Of a DNA stretch of 64,000 nucleotides, positions 50,226-59,291 are shown in pieces. The stretch lies in the NCBI RefSeq assembly GCF_000520975.1, contig NZ_JACB01000010.1, positions 62,001 to 126,000 of the forward strand, written 5' to 3'. Made by a program: the position numbers and the translations under genes. The notes beneath the pieces are model-generated. The model worked only from the letters and a program-made list of their open reading frames with translations. It had not been told where the DNA came from and did no database searches. The DNA comes from Aquimarina megaterium XH134. GTDB lineage: Bacteria > Bacteroidota > Bacteroidia > Flavobacteriales > Flavobacteriaceae. The first letter of the stretch is position 1, and every line of letters starts with the position of its first letter.

Positions 50226-51701
50226 CTATATTTTTTTAAATTCCTTTGGAAAAGAAGAAGGTTCAAAATCCCAGAAATAGGGAAGTAGATAGTAAGTGAT
50301 TACTATAATTAAGATAATAGATATAATGTTTAACCAAAATCCTTTTTTCATCATATCGGGAATGGTTAAATAGCCCGACCCAAATACCACTGCGTTAGGC
50401 GGAGTAGCTACAGGAAGCATGAATGCACATGATGCTGCGATTGTTGCGCCTACCATAAGAATAAATGGATGTACATCAAGTGATAGCGCCATTGATGCCA
50501 AAACGGGTAATAACATTGAAGTAGTAGCAACATTTGAAGTGATTTCGGTTAAGAAATTTACAGCAGTAACAATAAAGGCCAAAAGAGTAATCAAATAAAC
50601 TCCTTGCAATAATGTCATTTGCGTACCGATCCAAAGCGCTAATCCCGATTCTTTAAAACCAGATGCCAAAGCAAGACCACCACCAAATAGTAAAAGTACG
50701 CCCCATGGTAACTTTACTGCCGATTGCCAGTTCATTAATGGTTTTCCTTTTTCTCTACTGGGTAGAAGAAAAAGAAGTAATGCTGCAGTAATGGCAATTA
50801 TGGTATCGTCTATAGCCGAAAAAATAGGCTGTAATAAAAAAGACCTTGTGATCCAGGCAAAAGCAGTGCATATAAATACTGCGAGTACTAGTTTTTCTTC
50901 AAAAGATATTGTACCTAATTCTTTCAGTTGTCTTTTTACCTCATTTTTCCCTCCAGGAAATTCTTTCTGTTTAAAAGAAAATGCGATTTGAACCAAATAA
51001 CGCCAACAGATGAATAACATTACTAACGAGATGGGTAAACCTATAACAATCCAATTGGTAAATGTGATCTCAAAACCATAGATTTCTTTAACAATCCCAG
51101 CTAGAATAAGATTAGTAGGAGTTCCTATAAGTGAAGCAACTCCTCCGATAGATGCACTATACGCTATAGCCAGCATTAGCGCTTTTCCGAAGATTTTATT
51201 TTCATCTTCGATAGTGTTTGGATTATCGGTAAGTTGAGTAATTATGGCAATACCAATAGGTAACATCATTACAGATGTTGCAGTGTTAGAAATCCACATT
51301 GATAAAAATGCTGTAGCAATCATAAAACCAAGAATCATGGTTTTAACATTGGTACCAATAATATTTATAATACTTAACGCGATACGTTTATGTAGATTCC
51401 ACCTCTCTATCCCAATAGCCAATATAAACCCACCTGCATATAAGAAAATATTATGATTGCCAAATGCTGCAGTTGTTGTTTTAATATCCAAACCACCAGA
51501 TAACGGAAATAAAATAATGGGCAACAGTGAAGTGGCTGCAATAGGAATTGCCTCGGTAATCCACCATATAGCAATCCATAAAGTACTAGCCAGTATCGCA
51601 TTGGCTTCTTTACTTAAACCCTCGGGGTGAAAAAAAAATAATACAAGAAAAAAAATTGCAGGGCCAGATATGGCTCCTATTTTTTTAATACTTACATTCA
51701 T
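50226..51701 (-). CDS. SLC13/DASS family sodium:carboxylate symporter
   Basis: About 11-12 hydrophobic helices in 491 residues. The DASS signatures are present: SNTATSVMMLPIGIAI in the first half and SNVATTSMLLPVLASMA with PVATPPNAVVFGSG in the second, which contain the SNT/TPP-type sodium and substrate motifs. It should import di- or tricarboxylates, or sulfate. It stands alone. Confidence 0.93.
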   Translation of the reverse strand: MNVSIKKIGAISGPAIFFLVLFFFHPEGLSKEANAILASTLWIAIWWITEAIPIAATSLLPIILFPLSGGLDIKTTTAAFGNHNIFLYAGGFILAIGIERWNLHKRIALSIINIIGTNVKTMILGFMIATAFLSMWISNTATSVMMLPIGIAIITQLTDNPNTIEDENKIFGKALMLAIAYSASIGGVASLIGTPTNLILAGIVKEIYGFEITFTNWIVIGLPISLVMLFICWRYLVQIAFSFKQKEFPGGKNEVKRQLKELGTISFEEKLVLAVFICTAFAWITRSFLLQPIFSAIDDTIIAITAALLLFLLPSREKGKPLMNWQSAVKLPWGVLLLFGGGLALASGFKESGLALWIGTQMTLLQGVYLITLLAFIVTAVNFLTEITSNVATTSMLLPVLASMALSLDVHPFILMVGATIAASCAFMLPVATPPNAVVFGSGYLTIPDMMKKGFWLNIISIILIIVITYYLLPYFWDFEPSSFPKEFKKI

Positions 51702-51891
51702 GCGATGCTGTTGTTAAGAAATCATAGGTTTAGTAAATGATTGATAAAAGTATAGATAAAAGAATTAAATCTTTCTCCCAAAGCATAGAAATATTACTTT
51801 GGGAGTATAAGGTAATAGTTAGCGTGGTCTCCATAAATTCTATAAAAAAGATATGGCAGAAAGAAAAAAGATGTATTGTATAAATGGGTTT

Positions 51892-52254
51892 TTAAGGTAT
51901 CATAACCTTAGATTTGTCACTATTTCGTGCAGAAATAAGATGAAAGTTTTTATCAACTTTTACAATAATTATTTTACCAGTATGTAAATTAACCATCTTC
52001 CATCTAAAACCATAAGATGTTTCGAAAATCGCAGATCTAGCTGTTTTTCGTAAATCAATTTCATCAATGTTTTCGACGATTTGATTCGCCAAAAGATCAA
52101 GTCCTCTTTCTTTAACTTCTTCAGCAGAAAGTTTACGATCGCGAGGGTTTTGACTTTGATCAATAGTAATTTGGTATGAAGATGCTTCAATACTACTATT
52201 GGGAAATACTAAAAAAGAGAAAAATACTAAAAAAGAGAGTATGTAATTTTTCAT
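51892..52254 (-). CDS. Hypothetical secreted protein
   Basis: The 120-residue product has a signal peptide (about 1-25, YILSFLVFFSFLVFPNSSIEA) and a mature part of ~95 residues, mixed helix and strand (RKLSAEEVKERGLDLLANQI; GFRWKMVNLHTGKIIIVKVD). I do not recognise it. It stands alone between long AT-rich spacers (51702-51891 and 52255-52513) in which I see no other feature. Confidence 0.75.
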   Translation of the reverse strand: MKNYILSFLVFFSFLVFPNSSIEASSYQITIDQSQNPRDRKLSAEEVKERGLDLLANQIVENIDEIDLRKTARSAIFETSYGFRWKMVNLHTGKIIIVKVDKNFHLISARNSDKSKVMIP

Positions 52255-52513
52255 AATCTAACGATTTTGTGAATTACATACTATATCACTGAATAATATG
52301 CAATTACGTTGGGTTTACGTGTATTGTCATAAGTATTTGTATAGTGCTTAACAATTATCTTAAAAAAGGGGTATTGTAAAATTAACGTTTAAATACCTTT
52401 TTTAGGATATTATTATGTTAAAAAAATGATAATATCTCTTAAAATTTTGCTTTTCTACCTTTTATTGTTATAAAAATCAATATCGTAGTTTTAATACGGT
52501 GATTATTTCATTC

Positions 52514-53983
52514 TCATTTCTTATATAGTTTTTTACCAGCTTCATAATATTTATCTCCTTCTATCCAAAAAGGAGTTGTCTCGTTGTTAGCAATGTTTCT
52601 GCACGCTAAAACATAAGACTGAAAAAACTTAAATAAATAGTCGTAATCCAAGGTCTCTGGATTGTCGGTAACCTGGTGGTAGTACTTTGTGATTTCTTCG
52701 TCAAAAGCTGTGAATCCCATACTAAAAGTAGGTGCAGGAATCCCTTTTGCAGCAAAGTTTACATTATCAGACCGATCAAATAATCCTTGTTCAGGAGCAG
52801 GATCATCGATGGCTTTTAGTCCAAATTTGGTAGTGGCGTCTTCGATATCTTTTTGTGCGGTTGTTCTGCTCAAACCAATAATCGTTGCCAGTGTTGTATC
52901 ATTATAGCCTCCATTATCACTATTAAAACAATATACCATTTGATGTAAAGGAATTACCGGGTGGTCTACATACCATTTACTTCCTAACAACCCTTTTTCT
53001 TCTCCTGTAAACAGGATAAAAAGCGCTGATCTTTTGGTTGGATATTTTGCAATATTTTCTGCTGCAGAAAGTACAGTAACCGTACCTACAGCATTATCTC
53101 TTGCTCCGTTATATATCGAATCATTTTCAACAGCTTTACCGATACCCACATGATCGTAATGAGCAGAATAAATGATGTATTCATTTTTAAGTTTGGGATC
53201 AGTACCTTCTACATAACCAACGACGTTTTGTGAGGTAACCGCACTTTTTTTAATTCCTTCAATAGTAAATTCGATATCAATCTCTTTATTTGTCGCAAAT
53301 AGTTTACTAATATCTTCATTTTTGTCATTTATCCATGTATGAGAAAAGCTATCTGCATCTTCTTTTTGATCCGCGACAATCATTTTTTCACCGTTTAAAT
53401 AGTGTTCTAATCTCATCCACGTTGGGTCATCAAGATTGGAAACCTCAATAATACCTATGGCACCTTTTTCTTTGGCGAGGGTATTCTTTTCTTTTGCTGC
53501 AGAAAAAGCAGGTCTGATATTTTTATTGTCTTTAGTTCCTATAATGGCAATTACATATTTCCCTTTTACATCAATACCATTATAATCTTCTTCTAGACCG
53601 TGATTTATGAAAACAGCTTTTCCTTTATAACTGGCATTTCCAGATGCTACAGTAGCTATTTTATTAAGCACTAAAGCTCCTGTTTTAAATTCGGTCTTTG
53701 TAGCTCCAGATGTTTTCTCCAGATCTACATTTTGAAGATAGCTGGTTGTCTTGGGAATTGGTTTTACTCCGTACCCTCGTAGCATATTAGCAAGGTATTG
53801 CGCAGCAATTTTATTTTCGGGGCTTCCGGTTTGCCTACCTTTTAGTTCATCTGAAGCCAGAAAATAAATATGCCCTTCAATTTCACTTTTAGAAACAGTA
53901 GATTTTACTTTTTCGACATCATCCTGTGCCGAAATAGAGATTGTAAAAAGAAAAAGTAACGAGAGTATAATAGATTTTTTCAT
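52514..53983 (-). CDS. M28 family metallopeptidase with PA domain, secreted
   Basis: A signal peptide (1-19) is followed by an N-terminal part, a protease-associated (PA) insert (~105-235) and an M28 catalytic domain. Zinc motifs are visible: YSAHYDHVGIG (His), GARDNAVGTV (Asp), FTGEEKGLLGS (Glu-Glu, catalytic and ligand), NSDNGGYND (Asp) and a late His in YYHQVTD. It has 489 residues. It removes N-terminal amino acids from peptides. Isolated gene. Confidence 0.93.
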   Translation of the reverse strand: MKKSIILSLLFLFTISISAQDDVEKVKSTVSKSEIEGHIYFLASDELKGRQTGSPENKIAAQYLANMLRGYGVKPIPKTTSYLQNVDLEKTSGATKTEFKTGALVLNKIATVASGNASYKGKAVFINHGLEEDYNGIDVKGKYVIAIIGTKDNKNIRPAFSAAKEKNTLAKEKGAIGIIEVSNLDDPTWMRLEHYLNGEKMIVADQKEDADSFSHTWINDKNEDISKLFATNKEIDIEFTIEGIKKSAVTSQNVVGYVEGTDPKLKNEYIIYSAHYDHVGIGKAVENDSIYNGARDNAVGTVTVLSAAENIAKYPTKRSALFILFTGEEKGLLGSKWYVDHPVIPLHQMVYCFNSDNGGYNDTTLATIIGLSRTTAQKDIEDATTKFGLKAIDDPAPEQGLFDRSDNVNFAAKGIPAPTFSMGFTAFDEEITKYYHQVTDNPETLDYDYLFKFFQSYVLACRNIANNETTPFWIEGDKYYEAGKKLYKK

Positions 53984-54193
53984 GAGTGAGAATGATATAA
54001 TTGTGTGATCAAATTAATGGTATAGCGTATAATTAAATATAGCTACCTTCTTTTCAAAGATAACAATTGTTTGTACTTTGTTATAATACAAGAAGTTGTT
54101 TTCTAATAAATATTGTCAAAAACAAATGTTAATTCTCATTTCTTCGATAGATAATAAGTTCTTATCTTTTATAAATTATACTAACTTTATCTA

Positions 54194-55324
54194 ATGAAAA
54201 AAGAAAAAAAAGTATTTAGAAAAGGCTTTGCATTCAAAATCTTTGAGGCACCAGAACAGTCTCTGTTTGATAAGCTTTTTGATATTTTTCAGGAAGTTAT
54301 CACTCATACTTCGGGAGATCTTGATGAGGCTTTAGACTGGATGAGAGAATTAGATAAAGAATATCAACTTACTGATGAGAATTACACGCTGGATGATTTT
54401 GTAGAGGATTTAAAAAAGAAGGGGTACATTCGAGAAGAGATCAAACCAGATGGTAAAGGAGGGATGTCTATTACAGCCAAAACCGAACAGGCAATTCGCA
54501 AAAGGGCATTAGATCAAATTTTTGGAAAGCTAAAACGAAGCGGAGCAGGGAATCACAGAACAAATTATATTGGTAAAGGGGATGAACACTCTGGGGAGTT
54601 TCGTAATTATCAGTATGGAGATTCGTTAGAGCAAATATCAATAACAGAAAGCCTTAAAAATGCACAGATCAATCATGGTATTGGTGATTTAAATCTTACC
54701 GAAGATGACCTTGTAGTCGAAGAAACTCAGTTTAAAGCACAAATGAGTACAGTACTAATGATTGATATTAGTCACAGTATGATTCTGTATGGTGAGGATC
54801 GTATAACTCCTGCCAAGAAAGTTGCAATGGCACTTGCAGAGCTTATTATTACCAAATACCCTAAAGACACATTGGATATCTTGGTTTTTGGTAATGATGC
54901 ATGGCCAATTGCGATCAAAGATTTGCCTTACTTACAGGTAGGACCATATCATACGAATACTGTAGCAGGTTTACAGTTGGCTATGGACATGTTGCGAAGA
55001 AAGCGTAATACAAACAAGCAGATTTTTATGATTACCGATGGTAAACCCAGTTGTTTAAGAATGCCAGATGGACAATACTATAAAAATAGTAATGGATTAG
55101 ATAGGTACATCGTAAGCAAATGTTATATGATGGCTCAACAAGCCAGGAAATTACATATCCCCATAACGACTTTTATGATTGCACAAGACCCTTATTTGAT
55201 GCAATTTGTAAGAGAGTTTACCTATGCGAATCAAGGAAAAGCATTTTATACCGGCCTTAATGGTTTAGGAGAAATGATTTTTGAAGATTATGAAACGAAT
55301 AGAAAAAAAAGGATACGAGGATAA
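54194..55324 (+). CDS. VWA-domain protein (MoxR/chelatase-associated type)
   Basis: The 376-residue cytoplasmic protein has an N-terminal helical and linker region and a von Willebrand A domain (~180-376) with an intact MIDAS motif DISHS (Asp191, Ser193, Ser195), and a later Asp in MITDGKPS. It is followed 45 bp later by the AAA+ ATPase. Such pairs act like MoxR/VWA or magnesium-chelatase ChlI/ChlD systems to remodel or activate a partner, not identified here. Confidence 0.88.
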   Translation: MKKEKKVFRKGFAFKIFEAPEQSLFDKLFDIFQEVITHTSGDLDEALDWMRELDKEYQLTDENYTLDDFVEDLKKKGYIREEIKPDGKGGMSITAKTEQAIRKRALDQIFGKLKRSGAGNHRTNYIGKGDEHSGEFRNYQYGDSLEQISITESLKNAQINHGIGDLNLTEDDLVVEETQFKAQMSTVLMIDISHSMILYGEDRITPAKKVAMALAELIITKYPKDTLDILVFGNDAWPIAIKDLPYLQVGPYHTNTVAGLQLAMDMLRRKRNTNKQIFMITDGKPSCLRMPDGQYYKNSNGLDRYIVSKCYMMAQQARKLHIPITTFMIAQDPYLMQFVREFTYANQGKAFYTGLNGLGEMIFEDYETNRKKRIRG

Positions 55325-55369
55325 ACTCGTTTTGAATTTAAAAGTAATTGTAAGAACGAAAAAGAAAAG

Positions 55370-56833
55370 ATGAAAATTTTAGATATAAAGACATTAGGCC
55401 AATTAAAAAAATCGGGATATAAAAGTATATCAATAAAAGATGAATTAAGAAATAATCTAAGAACTAAGATTAGTAATAACGAAGATACTTTTACAGGTAT
55501 TCATGGGTATGAAAATACAGTGATTCCCGAATTAGAAAGAGCAATTCTTTCTAGGCATAATATTAATTTATTAGGGTTACGGGGTCAGGCAAAAACCCGT
55601 TTGGCAAGACAAATGATAAATCTGCTGGATGAATGGGTTCCTGTGGTAGAGGGGTCAGAAATTAATGATGATCCGTTTCATCCTATTTCTAGATATGCGA
55701 CTAACTTGATAGAAGAAAAAGGAGACAACACGCCCATTAGCTGGTTACATCGATCAGAACGTTTTGCAGAAAAATTAGCAACTCCAGATGTTACTGTGGC
55801 AGATATTATAGGAGATGTAGATCCAATAAAAGCCGCTAATCTAAAATTAAGCTATGCAGATGATCGTGTGATTCATTTTGGGATGATCCCAAGAGCAAAC
55901 AGGAGTATTTTTGTTATTAATGAATTACCAGATTTACAAGCTCGTATACAAGTGGCATTATTTAATATTTTACAAGAAGGTGATATCCAGATTAGAGGAT
56001 TTAAACTTCGATTACCATTAGATATACAGTTTGTGTTTACAGCAAATCCAGAAGATTATACGAATCGAGGAAGCATTGTAACACCTTTAAAAGATAGAAT
56101 AGGATCACAGATTCTTACTCACTACCCCAAAACTGTAGCAATAGCAAAAACAATTACCCAGCAAGAGGCTAAATTAGATTCGTGGCAAGCCGATTTGGTT
56201 TATGTACCAGAGATTGCAAAGGACTTATTAGAACAAATTAGTTTTCAGGCTAGGGAAAGTGAGTTTATTGATCATAAAAGTGGTATAAGTGCCAGGATGA
56301 GTATTACTGCTTATGAAAATTTGTTAAGTATGGCAGAATACCGGGCATTGCGATCTGGCGATGATCAAACAGTATTGCGATTAAGTGATTTTACCGGGGT
56401 TATTCCTGCTATTACCGGCAAAGTAGAATTGGTATACGAAGGAGAGCAGGAGGGAGCTGCTTCTGTAGCAAATTCCTTAATTGCTGATGCTATCAAGACT
56501 TTATTTCCCGAATACTTTCCGAAAATCGAAAAACTAGAGAAAGAAGGTTATGAAAGCCCATATCAGAATCTGATAAATTGGTTTTTTGAAGAGAGCGGAT
56601 TCGAATTACTAGATGATATATCAGATAAAGAGTATAAAGAAAAACTAGATGCCATTACGCCGCTTAAGAATCTGATTAATGAATATCATCCCGAAATGAG
56701 TACAGAAGAAACTTATTTTATGATGGAATTCTTATTGTGGGGATTGGTAGAATTTAAAAAACTAAGTAAACATAGATTATCAGAAGGATTTCATTTTAAT
56801 GATCTTTATGGAAGTTATATAAGTGGACTATAG
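55370..56833 (+). CDS. AAA+ ATPase, magnesium chelatase / MoxR-like
   Basis: The 487-residue protein has Walker A GLRGQAKT at 69-76, a sensor/Walker B region IFVINELPDL, and IQFVFTANPEDYTNRGSIV with the arginine-finger type region DRIGSQI, all features of the ChlI/MoxR-like helix-2-insert AAA+ clade. Walker B ends in NE rather than DE. It should drive the VWA partner (54194). The pair forms an operon. No chelatase large subunit or porphyrin genes are nearby. Confidence 0.9.
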   Translation: MKILDIKTLGQLKKSGYKSISIKDELRNNLRTKISNNEDTFTGIHGYENTVIPELERAILSRHNINLLGLRGQAKTRLARQMINLLDEWVPVVEGSEINDDPFHPISRYATNLIEEKGDNTPISWLHRSERFAEKLATPDVTVADIIGDVDPIKAANLKLSYADDRVIHFGMIPRANRSIFVINELPDLQARIQVALFNILQEGDIQIRGFKLRLPLDIQFVFTANPEDYTNRGSIVTPLKDRIGSQILTHYPKTVAIAKTITQQEAKLDSWQADLVYVPEIAKDLLEQISFQARESEFIDHKSGISARMSITAYENLLSMAEYRALRSGDDQTVLRLSDFTGVIPAITGKVELVYEGEQEGAASVANSLIADAIKTLFPEYFPKIEKLEKEGYESPYQNLINWFFEESGFELLDDISDKEYKEKLDAITPLKNLINEYHPEMSTEETYFMMEFLLWGLVEFKKLSKHRLSEGFHFNDLYGSYISGL

Positions 56834-56837
56834 TTGG

Positions 56838-57042
56838 TAACGTTTACCACCAAACTAAAAAAAACATTAATAAGAATCTTCATTACTTCTCATCCAGAGT
56901 AATGGAGATTTTTTTGTGATAATAATATCTGCTCCTGCTCTTTTATATCTTCAAAAGAAAACCAGGCGTCACTATATTTTGGATTAGTAACCCAATGTGT
57001 CTTCTCCTTTTTTATAGAATATTTAAAAACATCATTCAGCAT
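56838..57042 (-). pseudogene. Decayed C-terminal fragment of a DUF1853 paralogue
   Basis: The last ~50 codons here resemble the end of the intact DUF1853 gene at 58460 (HWVTNPKYSDAWFSFEDIKE here, DWVTDPKYSDVWFSFENIKE there) and the DNA alignment runs on through its stop region (ACCACCAAACTA/ACCACCAAACCA). One T is missing from an 8-T run, shifting the frame and ending it early at 56890; a further stop (TCTTATTAA) lies in the original frame. No 5' part is left, so this is a remnant. Confidence 0.75.
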
Positions 57043-57119
57043 TATAAAAATATGTAAAACTTAAGTAACATTTTAGATCACTAAGACATATATAGATACA
57101 CAAAAAAAACTTAATTCAA

Positions 57120-58427
57120 ATGATTAAAATATTCACATTACTATTAATGTTGTCATCATTTATTTCATTAGGGCAGCAAACAACAGAATTTATTATTTCC
57201 GGCGGTATACAGGATAACGATCCAAATATTAATAATGTTTTATCAGATGCGGTTACAAGTCTTAACGGAAACGGTACTATTACAATAAAAGGAGATATAG
57301 AAGTTCGTGTTGATTTCAATATTCCTGAAGGTATCGAACTAAAGTTTTTTAAAGGGAATAAATTTATAATAAAGGGTAATACTACACTAACCATAAATGG
57401 TAGTATTAATGCAGGTCAATATCAAATTTTCGAATTAGAGGATAATGGAACTGTCGAAGATTGTTTTTGGGATAGATGGGATTTTACCTTAGATGACGGT
57501 AAAGTTAGAGGTAATTTAAAAAACAATTATATAATACCACAATGGTGGGATATTGATGATACTGGTGTTATTCCGTGTGGTCAAAATTTTCAAAAAGCAA
57601 TTGAATCATTTCCAAGTGTTCAAAAATTTGTAGCAAATGGAAAATTTTTACTTGAAAAGACTTTACATTTAAATCAAAACAACCACTATTATGATTTTAG
57701 TGGTGCTACTTTTGTCGGGGTTAATGAAGATAGGGACGTATGTCAAGCTTTTAAGGATAGTTATCTATTATGGTATAATACTCCCGCACCTCATGGGTTG
57801 CCAACAACATTTCCAGCTACTGATACAGGTGGTTTAATTAATATAGGAAAACTTAGAGACTTAACAGAAACGTCTCCTTATTCGGTTGTAAATGTAACTT
57901 TATACGGAGGTATTTATATCCCTAAGAATAAATATGACAATGCACTAGGAATATTAAATGCCAAGAATATAAAAATTTTAAACGTAACTATAGACTGTTA
58001 TAATGGACAAAGAGGAATTGCGCTCCAACCTCATAAAAACTGGAATGTCCCAACAAGGACAGACCATATAATTGTTAGAGACGTTATTCAACAAGGAGGA
58101 ACTAACGTTTTCAATATAGATATTGACTCAAATAGTAATACATCTAATGTTATTGTTTCTAATGTTGTTGGACATGATATTGGAGGTCATACAGCTGACC
58201 CAAATGATAGTATTAGAGAAGCGGCTTTTAGAATTTCCTCTGGAGGTTCTATTCAAAAAATTCATAATATTACAATTTCTGAAGTAATACTTTCAAGCGT
58301 TTATAAAGCTTTTAATGTTAGTGGAGCTAGCGGTATTCTTTCAAATATTCAAGTTATTAATTCAGAAACGAATTGGTTAGAGGGAACTAATCCAGATTTA
58401 AAAGTTGAAAATGTTAGAATACATTGA
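57120..58427 (+). CDS. Secreted right-handed beta-helix repeat protein
   Basis: A signal peptide (1-18, ending ISLGQ) is followed by 417 residues with the spaced Asn/Val/Ile pattern of parallel beta-helices (ILNVTIDCYNGQRGIALQPH, ISEVILSSVYKAFNVSGAS), as in pectate-lyase or phage-tailspike folds. The segment CGQNFQKAIESFPSVQKFVA resembles the N-terminal region of pectate-lyase superfamily proteins. It has no T9SS tail. The gene lies exactly between two DUF1853 ends (56838 remnant and the intact gene), so it was probably inserted here. Enzyme activity, if any, unknown. Confidence 0.8.
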   Translation: MIKIFTLLLMLSSFISLGQQTTEFIISGGIQDNDPNINNVLSDAVTSLNGNGTITIKGDIEVRVDFNIPEGIELKFFKGNKFIIKGNTTLTINGSINAGQYQIFELEDNGTVEDCFWDRWDFTLDDGKVRGNLKNNYIIPQWWDIDDTGVIPCGQNFQKAIESFPSVQKFVANGKFLLEKTLHLNQNNHYYDFSGATFVGVNEDRDVCQAFKDSYLLWYNTPAPHGLPTTFPATDTGGLINIGKLRDLTETSPYSVVNVTLYGGIYIPKNKYDNALGILNAKNIKILNVTIDCYNGQRGIALQPHKNWNVPTRTDHIIVRDVIQQGGTNVFNIDIDSNSNTSNVIVSNVVGHDIGGHTADPNDSIREAAFRISSGGSIQKIHNITISEVILSSVYKAFNVSGASGILSNIQVINSETNWLEGTNPDLKVENVRIH

Positions 58428-58459
58428 TTTACCATTTAATCTAAATCAAATAGAATAAA

Positions 58460-59284
58460 TTACCACCAAACCACAAAAAAACGGTCATAAGAATCTTCAT
58501 TGCTTTTCATCCAAAGTAATGGAGATTTTTTTTGCGACAATGCTACCTGTACCTGCTCTTTTATATTTTCAAAAGAAAACCAGACATCACTATATTTTGG
58601 ATCGGTAACCCAATCTTTTTTCTTCGGAATATTAAAATGACAACTACCATATTGTTCTGAAGTAAAATCCTTTAATGGTATCCAAAAACCAACAATGCAT
58701 TGATTGTTTATAATAGGAAATAGCTCTTTTTTCATAGATAAAGGAACAAAAAGATTTGCCATATAACATACACATTGATGAATACTTTTTGGATCTATAT
58801 GCAAGTCTTCTAGAATAGGTAAGGTCTCGTTTCTGTAGAGTAAGGGCAATTGTTTTGTCTTCAGTTTTTCTACTTTTTGAAGTAAAGCATCTTTACGGTT
58901 TGGGCCAATCCATTGTAGAAGTTCACCTTGAATTAATGGGTCATACAGATAAAATTTGTATACAATTTCAATATGTAAAGTGTTATTATTTCTACGATCT
59001 TTTACCAGAAAATCTAATTCTCCGATGGTGATTTTATCCTGGTATACCTGAATATTCTTTGCTATAATCTCGTACTTATCAGTATTGGTAATACCATATT
59101 CAAAAAAAAACTCTATACGCTTACCTAATACTTCATTATCCCGAATATTAATTTCTGTTTCGTTAGGTAAAACATCGTTTTCTAGTACTTCTTCGATATC
59201 AAAAGGAGATAATCCTAAAAGAGTTTTGTCGGTCCATAAGGGTTTACTATTTAAAAACCCTAGATATTCATTTTTGATTGACAT
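58460..59284 (-). CDS. DUF1853 family protein
   Basis: The 274-residue protein matches DUF1853: the conserved block ITIGELDFLVKDRRNNN then LHIEIVYKFYLYDP, QWIGPNRKDALLQKVEKL and TKQLPLL. GELDFLV and EIVYK are spaced like the acidic and Lys residues of a PD-(D/E)xK nuclease fold, but that is an inference. Cytoplasmic. Its ATG lies 7 bp behind the end of the hybrid kinase gene, so they are probably one operon. Function unknown. Confidence 0.82.
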   Translation of the reverse strand: MSIKNEYLGFLNSKPLWTDKTLLGLSPFDIEEVLENDVLPNETEINIRDNEVLGKRIEFFFEYGITNTDKYEIIAKNIQVYQDKITIGELDFLVKDRRNNNTLHIEIVYKFYLYDPLIQGELLQWIGPNRKDALLQKVEKLKTKQLPLLYRNETLPILEDLHIDPKSIHQCVCYMANLFVPLSMKKELFPIINNQCIVGFWIPLKDFTSEQYGSCHFNIPKKKDWVTDPKYSDVWFSFENIKEQVQVALSQKKSPLLWMKSNEDSYDRFFVVWW

Positions 59285-59291
59285 TTAAGCT

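Noticed and set aside
57120-58427. T9SS cargo status of the beta-helix protein
   Set aside because: The C-terminus ends in a short tail (VENVRIH) without the PNP/GxY features of a sorting domain.
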